A model generated the notes under the pieces. It ran no database searches. It was not told where the DNA came from and was given only the letters and a program-made list of their open reading frames with translations. A DNA stretch of 64,000 nt, from assembly GCA_020698575.1 (NCBI GenBank), contig CM036248.1, positions 18,857,729 through 18,921,728 of the forward strand, read 5' to 3'. Position numbers and translations under genes: made by a program. Positions 27,472 through 39,232 of this stretch are shown piece after piece (within the stretch, counting starts at the first letter, position 1; every line of letters begins with the position of its first letter). Source of the DNA: Bostrychus sinensis (Eukaryota > Chordata > Actinopteri > Gobiiformes > Eleotridae).

Positions 27472-28044
27472 TAGGGTGACCCCCTGTCCCACTTTTGGTG
27501 TTACTACACAGCCATTTAGGCATCTGTTTCACCGTCCCACTTATTAAGATAATGTCCCTCTTTTTCATTGGTGCTCAGTGGAACTGTATAAAAAGAGATT
27601 CAAGTGGCCTAAAGAACAAGGTAAGGTCAGTATTCTTTGTGTACTAATGTAGAATAATGTACATCTTGATAGGTTGGAATAATATGGTTGTTGTGTTGCT
27701 GCCCATGTGTTTCAGGACAGGCCTCTCTAGAGCTGAGAGCTGGGGTTGGTGCTGGATCGTTTTGAGAATATACTGACTGACAGCTTTGATTTTTTTTTCT
27801 GTTCCATATTTTATTATTTCAATGAATAAATTCTCAATAAAGATATTACTTCGCAAAGTGTGTGTTGCTGGGGTGAAAACAGCACATTATATGTTTTAAA
27901 AGGCCCTAAACTAAAGCAACTTGTGTCTCAGTAAGTAAGTTAGATGTGTATATCAAAACATTTAGTTTTCGAGTCCGCCCCACCTTGTCCCATCAAATTG
28001 CACTACCTGTCCCACTTTTTGTACTTTGTGAGGTGGTCACCCTA
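27472..28044. mobile_element. Non-autonomous hAT-like element with 8-bp target duplication
   Basis: The element begins TAGGGTGACC and ends GGTCACCCTA, a perfect 10-bp inverted repeat. CTGTCCCACTTTT occurs just inside both ends (27487 and about 28009), in direct orientation. The flanking octamers are GGTGTGTG (27464-27471) and GGTGTGGG (28045-28052), 7 of 8 identical, as expected for hAT insertion. The 573-base interior has no intact transposase frame. Confidence 0.7.
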
Positions 28045-28439
28045 GGTGTGGGCCACATTTGGGCCGGGGACCATGCCATCACTATCCCAAAATTGAGACA
28101 ACACTTAGGCCCAGCCTGTAAAGGATGTGGGTCAACTCTGTGCCAGACAAATTTATAACACGGATATGCTGTTAAATCCTTTACACTAACTTTAACTTCA
28201 TTACGTCTTCTAACGAAAATAAAACTTAAGAGACAGAGCTATGATAAGAATGGGTTATGGGTAAAACAAAAGAAAATTAAATTGAAAATGTTCTTATTTA
28301 ATTTAAACAGTAATTTAGCAAAAATAATTACAGTAATTTTTTTTAGAGTCCACCTCTAAATGTTGCATAAATACGTATTTCGGTAGAACAAATCAGAAAA
28401 CAAGCAACTAAGACGCTGGGACCTGAGAGCTGACGAGCC

Positions 28440-28670
28440 CCGGAATGACGTCATCGCGCCCATACGCAAATCCAACGTGCGCGCCGCTTTGCAAGGAAGC
28501 GCCGCACGCGTGATCTGTGGGGCATAATGGAGGATAGGTAGTAAACGCAGTCTGCTCGGAAAAATATATCTCCTCAGCCGTTGACCCGTGTGTAGCCGCT
28601 GTTGTTACTGGGACATCTTGCTCTGTGCCGCCGCTTCCCCGGAGACAGCGAAGCCCTGGACCGCAACAAA
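28440..28670 (+). promoter_or_regulatory. prps1 CpG-rich promoter and 5'UTR with a perfect CRE
   Basis: GC- and CpG-rich compared with the AT-rich flanks. It contains the palindromic cAMP-response element TGACGTCA at 28446-28453 and a GCGC-rich stretch (CGTGCGCGCCGC, about 28475-28486). No TATA box is obvious, as is usual for a housekeeping CpG-island promoter. The transcription start probably lies between about 28500 and 28600 (inference). Confidence 0.65.
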
Positions 28671-30997
<2,327 letters not shown>

Positions 30998-31764
30998 CAA
31001 AGATGTCTACATTTTACTGTGCTGTCACACCAAAAAAGGGAGTGCCACCCCAACACTACTGCTAGCAAATATACCCTAACTAACAATTAAAGAGTATAAA
31101 CTGTCTGTTACTAACCCTAACCCATTCCCATCTCTTTAAGTGGCATCTAGGTATGTTTGGAGCACCAAAGCTATTGTTACAGAATATTTATTATACACAA
31201 TGCATAAGTGGTTAATTGCTGTGAACCTCATTGTTGCGCATACTTGGTTTCACCAGAACAAAAAAAAAATTCTGGAAGGTCAGTTCAATCTTTACATACA
31301 AGTAGTCAGGAGAAGCCTCACATAAAACTATTACATGTTGTTAGTGTGTCCTTTGCCATTTGAAAGATTATAAATAATGAATGTGAATTTGTTTATTAAA
31401 TAGTTTACAGTGCCATTGAAATTCCACTCAACCAAGAGTGCCTCATCAGTCTGAAACGAATTTACCCTTTCCATGCAAATGTAGGTGGAAATGAAGTCTT
31501 TGTGTCTTTTTAGACCATATCACATGTTTGGAGCCATTATTTAAACTCTTGAGGTGCCCACATAAAGTGGTCTTTAAAGAGTCTGGTTTTAGTGTGGGGT
31601 CTCTGCAGGCTGGAGCTTCCTTCAGAACTAGTCCATTTTTATTTTATTTATTGGTCTCTTGTAAGCCTAAAGGAAGAAATTTTATTTTTTTGCATTTCAC
31701 AAACTTTAATGTTATTTGTTCAGTAGATTGAATACCATTTATCTAAATATGCGTTCATAAATAA
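30998..31764 (+). other. prps1: prps1 3'UTR and poly(A) signal
   Basis: Non-coding sequence after the prps1 stop. It ends at a candidate AATAAA (31759-31764) in CATAAATAAATTAAACATG. Nothing coding is supported between here and the slc25a53 promoter. Confidence 0.5.
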
Positions 31765-32039
31765 ATTAAACATGTGTAAACCCTGACGTTATTTTTATTT
31801 TGTGATACTTCTTTTATTAGGAATAGGTTGATTTTATATTAACTGAATATAAAAATAAATATATTTATTTAGTTAAGCATCCATAAATTGTCCTCTCAAA
31901 ACAAGTGTAATTTTTTTGTGATATTGTAGTGTAGTTTCAAGTGTGTATGAAAATCATTCAAAATACTATGATAATATTACTAAACAGCTCTTACCATTTC
32001 CTTTGTTTATTGAACACACCCGGTAGATAGTTTGAATGA

Positions 32040-32470
32040 CAGCTACAACAACTAATCCCAGTCTATGTGACGTATCCGACATTGGCCAATGACTATCCCA
32101 CGGGAGGCGGGACTAAACCAAACCGGCAGATTAACGCATAGCGGCATAATTGCTTTGGGTCAGTGCAATCCAGTAACGTTATCTTTTGATCTGCATACAC
32201 CTAAGGACTTTTTTGGACAAATGAGGGATGAATCGTCTTAATTTGTCTTTCAAGGCGCAGAGAGGCGAGTCAACATCCGAGCTGCTGCAATCGATTCAGA
32301 AAATACAAGACAGATAATTAACAGCGGATATTCAGAGTGGATGCGACAACTGGATTTTGTTGATACTTCAAACGTTTGTTATAGTTTTGTTTTATTATGA
32401 GCAAGTGTATTATAAGCTATGTTATCCCATGCCAACGCAGCATAATTTGTGATTAAATTTTCCTTAAAGC
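32040..32470 (+). promoter_or_regulatory. slc25a53 promoter and 5'UTR region
   Basis: Contains a palindromic inverted/direct CCAAT box, CATTGGCCAATG at about 32080-32091, followed by GGGAGGCGGGAC (GC box-like) near 32103. The CDS-bearing exon probably starts at an acceptor shortly before the ATG (TTTTCCTTAAAG, ending about 32469), implying a non-coding first exon upstream. The exact start and donor are not determined. Confidence 0.45.
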
Positions 32471-32476
32471 TTCAAG

Positions 32477-33358
32477 ATGTCAGGACCTCATGGTCATAAA
32501 CAAGATGAAGAGGGCATTAGGGACCCAGGGATACGTTTCCAGAGCTACCTGCATGGAGGTACTTCCAGCTTGTTGTCAGCGCTTCCCACCTTCATAGTCT
32601 TCCCTGTGTACAAGACCGTATTCAGGCAACAAATTCACAACACTCCAGTCCACCAGACAGTGGGCCAGCTTTACAAAGAAGGTCCCCTTAAGCTCTACAG
32701 GGGTGTGGTCCCTCCATTAGTGATGCGGACTCTGAATGGCACACTGCTCTTTGGCCTTCAGGACACTATGCTCCACCAGCTCTCCCAGACACGCCAGAGT
32801 ATTGTCTCAACCTCAGTTCTACCGGCACTGGCTGGTTTTGGTGCCGGTACTGCTGAAGCACTAGTTTTTACCCCTTTTGAGCGTGTCCAAAATGTCCTAC
32901 AGAACAACCAGAATGATGCTCGTCTGCCCACTTTAAAGAGTATTCTTGTCAGACTGAAGACTCAGAGGCTGGCTTTAGGATTTTACAGAGGCTTCCTGCC
33001 AATCACAGCACGCAATGCATTAGGCAGCTCTCTCTATTTTGGTTTGAAGGAACCTGTGTGTGCAGTTGTAGCTGGAGAAGGACTGTCCCCACTGGTAGCT
33101 TCTTTTGTCTCTGGGACATTAACCTCTATGGCCATCAGTTTGACTCTGTACCCACTGTCTGTGCTAGTGGCCAACATGCAGGCCCAGGTTGGAGGGGAGC
33201 TCAAAGGGGTCAGGGGCTGCTGGAGAGAGTTGATGCAATCTCGACAGTGGAGTGTGGCCCTGCTGTACAGAGGTGGTTCCCTGGTTATTCTGAGATCATG
33301 TATCACATGGGGAATTGCTACTGCGCTGTATGACAGGCAGGAAAAGCGATCAGGCTGA
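32477..33358 (+). CDS. slc25a53: Solute carrier family 25 member 53 (mitochondrial carrier), single coding exon
   Basis: A 293-aa mitochondrial inner-membrane carrier related to SLC25A51/52 (NAD carriers); the substrate of SLC25A53 itself is not settled as far as I know. Three carrier repeats are visible, each with degenerate signatures: FPVYKTVFRQQ (about residues 42-52), TPFERVQNVLQ (about 132-142) and YPLSVLVANMQAQ (about 226-238). Family-typical matches to human SLC25A53 as I recall it include FRQQIH, LYRGVVPPL, GTLLFG, GFYRGFLPITARNALGSSLY and LLYRGGSLVILRS. Repeats 1 and 3 lack the usual acidic residue of PX[DE]XX[KR]. The frame is intronless, as for the mammalian genes. A poly(A) signal AATAAA follows at 33703-33708. 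The start is the first in-frame ATG after a probable acceptor. Confidence 0.93.
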   Translation: MSGPHGHKQDEEGIRDPGIRFQSYLHGGTSSLLSALPTFIVFPVYKTVFRQQIHNTPVHQTVGQLYKEGPLKLYRGVVPPLVMRTLNGTLLFGLQDTMLHQLSQTRQSIVSTSVLPALAGFGAGTAEALVFTPFERVQNVLQNNQNDARLPTLKSILVRLKTQRLALGFYRGFLPITARNALGSSLYFGLKEPVCAVVAGEGLSPLVASFVSGTLTSMAISLTLYPLSVLVANMQAQVGGELKGVRGCWRELMQSRQWSVALLYRGGSLVILRSCITWGIATALYDRQEKRSG

Positions 33359-33702
33359 GGAAAGACCATCAGGAGCCACAAATCAATATGGAAATAAGCT
33401 GACATTTTATTGTGTAATATGCATTGCATTGTAAAAGTGACAAAACAATAATGTGTACCTCAGTTAGACTATTTGAAAGTGCATACTTTGGACCCCCCCC
33501 CCCGTTCCAAATCTGGGCTTTCTTGTCACTGATATGATATGATTTGTGCATGTTTGATGCAGTCACATTTGACAAGTGCAAAAATCTTTGCTTACAGTTT
33601 GTACAGGATGTTACTTAGCTAAAAATTGTAAACCACTTCCTGTAAGGTAGACATATATTTGCCATAACATGTATCTTCGTCTCACTTGGTAAAACCAGAC
33701 CA

Positions 33703-33708
33703 AATAAA
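33703..33708 (+). promoter_or_regulatory. Candidate poly(A) signal of slc25a53
   Basis: AATAAA in ACCAAATAAACACTGCC, about 345 bases after the stop codon. Confidence 0.5.
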
Positions 33709-33959
33709 CACTGCCACGTCTGTGTCTTTGGGTGTTATGACCAAAATAATGTATGTGGTTTGTCACAGGTGCCTTGAATTTCAATCTTTGCTAATCCTGC
33801 CTTCAAGGTTTGGCCATTATTTTACTGAAGTGAACATTTTCTGTTGAACTATGGGATCAGATTTACAATAAGAATAATCAGTATGTTATCAGATTGTGCT
33901 TCCTGTATTGCATGTAACTGTTAAGGTCTTTTAGTAAATTTAAATAACAACACACGGGG

Positions 33960-34770
33960 TGAAATCAGGTAAAGTGGGACACATTTTGGTAAATGCTACA
34001 GGAGGCATGGAAAAAACAACTTATATTTTTAATGGTGTTTTAAATAATATACTTATTAATCTGTTTCAATGTGGATTTAATTAAGAAATCACAATTTTTA
34101 AAAGCAATCCTATTAAACCCCCTCTCTGTCAATCAGGCTGCCAGTTCAGGTAAAGTGGGACAGACTTTGCCATTGAATGACTTCAACGGATTAAAATATT
34201 AAAGAATTCAGACATGGTTTGTGCTTAAGACGATGTTTTTCTCACTTAAGGGACTTAATATGACAAAGTCCTTTTGCATGAGTAACAAAAGGCCTTCTAA
34301 ACAATATCTTCCTTTTAAAACCTTTTCAATTGATCACCTGGATGACTAAGAACCTCCACCAACATTGAGTAAATAAAACGTGTACTCAAATGTAAATGCA
34401 GTATTATTATTGTTGTTTTTATTTATTTTGCCAGGAGCTCAGGGGTTAGAGCCAAACACCGTCAACTGGAAAGTTGTCAGTTTGATCAACCAAGTTCATT
34501 CTGCTGTTGTGTCCTGTGAGGCAAGACACTTCACTCACTTTGCCTCGACATTTTTATCTCGAGAAGAAAAACTGAACTTTATCCGGACTTGCACCATTTC
34601 TGTTGTTTAGTCTTTTTACTCCATTAACTGCTTTCCTCTGAATGTTTTGGCATTACCTGCCATGTAATGGCTATTTAGCAAATAATGGGCAAAAACAACC
34701 TTCAAAAACACCTTTAATGTCCCACTGTACATCAACCTGGGTCCTTACCTGAACATGAAAAGTGGGACAG
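33960..34770. repeat. Repeat-like region with four AAGTGGGACA motifs
   Basis: TCAGGTAAAGTGGGACA occurs near 33966-33982 and near-identically at 34145-34162. The same motif returns inverted as TGTCCCACT near 34718, and direct again as AAAAGTGGGACAG near 34758. The spacing suggests a foldback or tandem-containing transposable element. The family is not recognised, and no ORF of interest lies inside. Confidence 0.4.
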
Positions 34771-35084
34771 TGACAAAAAAAATGTAAATTTGTAGCTAAA
34801 AAAAAACAAAAAACTATAGGCTACATGGCCATTTTTTCTTGTTAGTTCAGCATAGTTGTTACAAAACTTCATCATGAACAAAGTCTAGTTGTGAAATAAT
34901 TTAATTTGTATATGGTCTTATAATGGAAAAACAGAATATGACATACCAGTAAACCTTTTATGTAATCTTGACTTTTTGTGATGCTATACCACACCCACTG
35001 TGATTCTGTCAGACCAGTCACAACCAAGGACAAGAAATCATTATGCTCTGCGTTCATGTGACATTTATCATTTGTTTGTCCCCT

Positions 35085-35496
35085 GTGTTAGGACTGATTT
35101 GGGGAAACGAGCTTTTAGTTACGCTGCCTCTTCTGCCTGGAATACTCTACAGACTGAGCTGAAACTGTCTAATCTTATTCCTCTCAGTGCTTTTTGTACT
35201 ATCTTAAAAACCAACAACGAGAGTCCTTCGAACAGTGCTTGTGTTTCTAATTTGTTACTCCTGTAGTTCTTAACTATGCACTTTTAAATGTCTGACTTAT
35301 GTATTGTTTTTTTTTTATTTGTTTATTTTTTTCTTTTCTTTTCATAGTTATATTTTTATTGACTTTTTTATCTATTTGTTAAATTGGTATAAATTTGATG
35401 TATGCTGCTGACCTCTTGGCCAGGTCGCCCTTGTAAAAGAGATCTTGATCTCAATGGGTCTATTATCTGGTTAAATAAAGGTAAATAAATAAATAA
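35085..35496 (+). mobile_element. 3' tail of a LINE retrotransposon (5'-truncated)
   Basis: The frame reads RAFSYAASSAWNTLQTELKL (continuing SNLIPLSAF), the C-terminal end typical of fish non-LTR retrotransposon ORF2 proteins of the L2/Rex1-type group. It is followed by the familiar 3' end GCTGCTGACCTCTTGGCCAG, CTTGTAAAAGAGAT, CTCAATGGGT and TGGTTAAATAAAGGTAAATA, with a short AAAT repeat tail. Only about the last 400 bases are present. A stop and T-rich expansions show it is inactive. Confidence 0.75.
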
Positions 35497-35917
35497 ATAA
35501 CCACTGTTTGGTCGTAATTTTTTTACATGTAAAATTACTTAAACCCATATTTGTTCTACTTTACATGAATTCATTGTAAAATGTAAACTGCAATTGTGAT
35601 AAATAATTGTAGCTTATTAAACATGTATTTAATGTGTAAATTGGTACTACAGTATCCTACAAATAAAAACAGCTTCCAACGTCATGCATTGATGTGTCCA
35701 CTAGGTGGCACTATCTTATCAAATTTGGGACTTCATCTCAATCAGGCAGATTCCTGTCCCTCTGCCCTCACCTTCCCAAGTGCCCTTCTGGTGAGTGTTT
35801 TTAATATAAAGTAATATTTAAAAAAAAAGCGGAGCCCCGTTGTCACTCTACAGCCCTGCACTGACCGCTGACCCTAAAACTTATATTGACAATTTTGTCT
35901 CAGAGAGGCTCTCTGAG

Positions 35918-35962
35918 AAACAAACAAACAAACAAACAAACAAACAAACAAACAAACAAACA
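35918..35962. repeat. (CAAA)n microsatellite
   Basis: About eleven uninterrupted CAAA units between CTCTGAG and CAAGCAGCTG. Confidence 0.9.
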
Positions 35963-36109
35963 AGCAGCTGAAGGCTGCCAAAGAGAGCGGTAAGAGAATT
36001 TGTCTCATCAGCGGCTTTGTTTTTACCGCAGTAAAACAGCCTTGAGTGAATGGCCCATAGCTTTTACAAAGACCCAGACGCTGATCTGCAAAGAGCCCAG
36101 TGTATACTC

Positions 36110-36243
36110 TGTGTCAGCCTTACGACAAGATGGCCCCTGTCCAGGGTGTACCCTGCCTAAGGCGCAAAGTTACTGGGATAGGCTCCAGTCACCCGCGACC
36201 CCTAACGGGAATAAGGAAGAAGATGAGTGAAAAATGAATGAAT
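36110..36243 (+). mobile_element. SINE 3'-body fragment
   Basis: Contains CCTGTCCAGGGTGTACCCTG, then TACTGGGATAGGCTCCAGTC, ACCCGCGACCCC and a GAATGAAT tail. This is the 3' body of a very common fish SINE. The same family appears inverted at 62282-62507 and truncated at 60841-60900. Confidence 0.75.
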
Positions 36244-37080
36244 AGTACACATATACGCTGGGACATGCTCGTACTGACTGAAAGAATGATGGAAAATGAG
36301 ATTACGCCAGGGCTGCCAACTCTCAAGCTTTCACCATGAGACACTAATCACCCTTCAGGGTGATTCTCTGGAACTTTAGGGGTCATAGTGAAAATAAAAA
36401 AAAAAATAAAAAATCAATAAATCAATAAATCAATTTTTGATGACTTGCACTTGATTGCGGGGAACTTAAACCTTCCAATAACAAAATTTTCCAGCTCAGG
36501 CTATACATTTATGCATAAATAAAATTTTATATAGGCTATAGCAGCTTATAAAAGCTAAAGATTTTTCAAATGTCCCCAGTTCAATGCTATTTGTATTTTG
36601 GCTATTTTAACTCAGTTCTATTGCCTCATAGGAATCACCTGTCCTTGGAGCCCTCATCAGGTTAAGGGAAAAAACATAGCCTATATATTTAGGTTATTGA
36701 AGTTTCTGTTGGGGGCACAGAAATGTTTTGTTGGGATGCAGCAGCTGAACAAAATCCACATCTTTAACCTTGTTTATAATAACTAGCCTACTAATGAAAC
36801 TGAGGCATTAAAAAAATAACATTATTTTACTATTTTATATTACTATAAGACAGGAAATAAAGGTCAGCTAACAGCTCTCCTTACGTCCCTGTTAACAAAC
36901 ACTGATATTAAATAGAATGGAAATGCTGTGTATACAGAAAAAATATTAACTGGCCCCCTATCTTATGGTTTTCTGAAAAGTTGGCATCCCCGTTGAGCTT
37001 TGTGCCCAAAGACCATTCTTTGTGATTTATAAAGTTATACGACAGGGTTATCCAATTAAAATTCTTTCTCTGAGCTTTGA

Positions 37081-37224
37081 CAGCCAATGGGGGTCAGCTC
37101 TACAGGGTTGGTGCAGCTCAAGGGCGTGTTGCCTCTATTTAAACCGACACGTACGCACGTACAGCACAGACACATCCCACACCTGGACAGGACGATTCCT
37201 CTGCTCATCGCTGTAAACCTACTA
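37081..37224 (+). promoter_or_regulatory. Promoter and non-coding first exon of the beta-thymosin gene
   Basis: A CCAAT box (AGCCAATGGGG, about 37082-37092) and a TATA-like TATTTAAA (about 37135-37142) precede a plausible non-coding exon. That exon ends at 37224 in the donor ACTAG|GTAAAAC. Box spacing (about 50 bases apart, start expected about 37165) is normal for a TATA promoter. Assignment to the gene whose ATG is at 37950 is inferred from order and strand. Confidence 0.5.
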
Positions 37225-37949
37225 GGTAAAACAACTCTAAAATGTCTCTACTCCTCAGTTATCCTGACACTGTTTAAGGTATCTTATATGCTACATATGT
37301 GACATGTGTGACATGTAGCAATGGTTTATACCTTTAGAGAGCTATAGAGCCTACAGGCTAATGCAGTGATATTGAGAGAAGTTGGTAAAGGGTGCGCCTA
37401 TAGCAGTGCAGCGAGGGTATTCCTGTACATACCATTTTCTTGCATACAAGCTTTTTTGTAGCCTGCAAAATCAGGTCTGAAGTCTACCTTGTTTAATGCA
37501 ATATTATGCATTTATTTTGCTTTATCATTGTGGTGCGTTTTAAGGTTATATAAGGCCCAGTTATCTTACAAAAACAAGTTGCATCTAATTTCCTAATCAT
37601 TTTTAACTCCAGTCTAATAGAGCATAGGACATTGTATAGCGCTAACATGCTGAAACACACCTACAAGAGCTACATGCGCTTCTACAATTTCCTCTTAAAC
37701 TAAATAATTGTGTAACCTAAGAGCAGAACATGTATTGAATAAAGCTGTGTTGGGATCTTGATAGCTTGGCTGACTGTTATTTTTTCAGGTGTGGCCACTT
37801 TGGTATGAACCTGTTTGAACATGCAGTGCAGACAACATCTCAGCACCATCTCAGTTCTCTTCCCTGTTCTCTTGTGTTACAATTACTAAAATTACAACTT
37901 ATAAGTGAATTATTTTCCTTTGCATGTTTACCCTCTGAAGATATCAACC

Positions 37950-38858
37950 ATGGGTGACAAAATTCCATGCAACGATTTGGAAACATTCGATAAGAAGAAG
38001 CTACGAAAAACAACCACAGAGGAAAAAAACCCTCTTCCTTCAAAGGAAAGTAGGTGCATTAGAAAAAATGTGTTGCCTTTTGCTTTAAGTATATTGTCCA
38101 TACAGTGCGGTAGCTCTATGATGCCACTGCAAACACTGCATTAATGATTAACTGCAGGTACACACCCAGCTACCTGAAAAATGTCCTTGTTATGTTTCAT
38201 TGTATCTTTGGCTAAAGGGAGCCATAACACTCCCAGTCTACAAAACATGATAAGATCAGTTAAAAATCACAAATTGAAAGTAGAATTGGACAATCACTGC
38301 CAATTTCAAAGCTTATGGCTGTATGAAACACTGGGTGCTTAATTGTATTCTAATGGATAACAATAGCTCAGAGAAGTCACTGTGTATTTCATTATCTTCT
38401 GAAAAGAAAGACATCTTGTAGAAAGCCAGTTTGGTTATTGAGCATAACTCACTGAAATATTACTCCATACACTGAAAAGTAACTTCTGATTTAGCTTAAA
38501 GTAAACACTGCAACTGGGTGTGGGGTTTATGACTTATAATTACAGGAGTCATGCTTTCCTGCAGCAGAATGAGGAGCAACAACAACATTTGTTTAATGTA
38601 TTCATCATCTCCTTTACAATGTGCAATAATTGATCTATATGTAGAGTTAATGTTTAGAATATGCTGTGATGCATAATATTGAGCTTTTATGTTTCAGTAT
38701 CATACATTTGTAATAATGTTGAAGCCAACGCATTCTGTCCATATTCCTACATTTGTGCCTATGATGTTGGTAATGATAAAAAGACTGATGTTTTGTATCT
38801 GTCTTTTTTAATCCCAGCTATTGAACAGGAAAAGAAAGAGCAGGAGAAGGGGAATTAA
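37950..38858 (+). CDS. tmsb15: Beta-thymosin (thymosin beta 15-like), 2 coding exons
   Basis: Small cytosolic actin-monomer-sequestering peptide. Coding exons 37950-38049 and 38818-38858 join at phase 1 (A|CT, giving the T of SKETIEQEK) to 46 aa; family members are 43-45. The sequence starts MGDKIPCNDLETFDKKKLRK and carries the WH2-like actin-binding core LRKTTTEEKNPLPSKE (about residues 18-33) followed by TIEQEKKEQEKGN. TEEKN and ETFDK favour the beta-15 type over beta-4 or beta-10, and human TMSB15 genes lie in the same Xq22 block as SLC25A53. An extra Cys is seen at residue 7. The acceptor CCCTCTGAAG just precedes the ATG. A poly(A) signal is at 39227-39232. The symbol is my inference; 'tmsb' alone is safer. 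Confidence 0.88.
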
Positions 38859-39226
38859 CCACAGCCTCCCACTATGGCTCCACTTCACCACAAGCCCACT
38901 GTTACCTGCTGTTTTAAAGCCTGTCTATAATCTTTTCTTCTGCTCTTTTATGGCATTAAGCCATTATTTTAAAATTGTTTCAAATGGAACTGACACAATC
39001 AAAGATCTGTCTGTAAACCCCTGTAAAGTACTGACATATTTGTATTATGTTTTTGTAATGTTTAGAAAAGATTTACTATTCGCACTACAATAGTGGAGTA
39101 GACTAAATTGGGATAATTGACTGATTTAAATTCAATATAGTTTTGCATTATATACCACAAGTATGAATAGTGCCATTCCTGTGTTCAGGATGATATCACA
39201 CTAAATGATATTTTTGTTTTGATTTT

Positions 39227-39232
39227 AATAAA
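39227..39232 (+). promoter_or_regulatory. Candidate poly(A) signal of the beta-thymosin gene
   Basis: AATAAA in GATTTTAATAAAAAAAATC, about 370 bases after the thymosin stop codon, giving a short 3'UTR typical of this family. Confidence 0.55.

Larger units (their letters stand above)
33709..37080. other. Intergenic region, slc25a53 to beta-thymosin
   Basis: No gene is supported. The region is dominated by repeats (the AAGTGGGACA region, LINE tail, CAAA microsatellite and SINE fragment listed separately) in AT-rich DNA. Frames of 60-90 codons here match repeat sequence or nothing I recognise. Confidence 0.5.

Noticed and set aside
35000..35266. 88-codon ORF as a host gene
   Set aside because: Its C-terminal half is the LINE ORF2 end followed by the LINE 3' tail.
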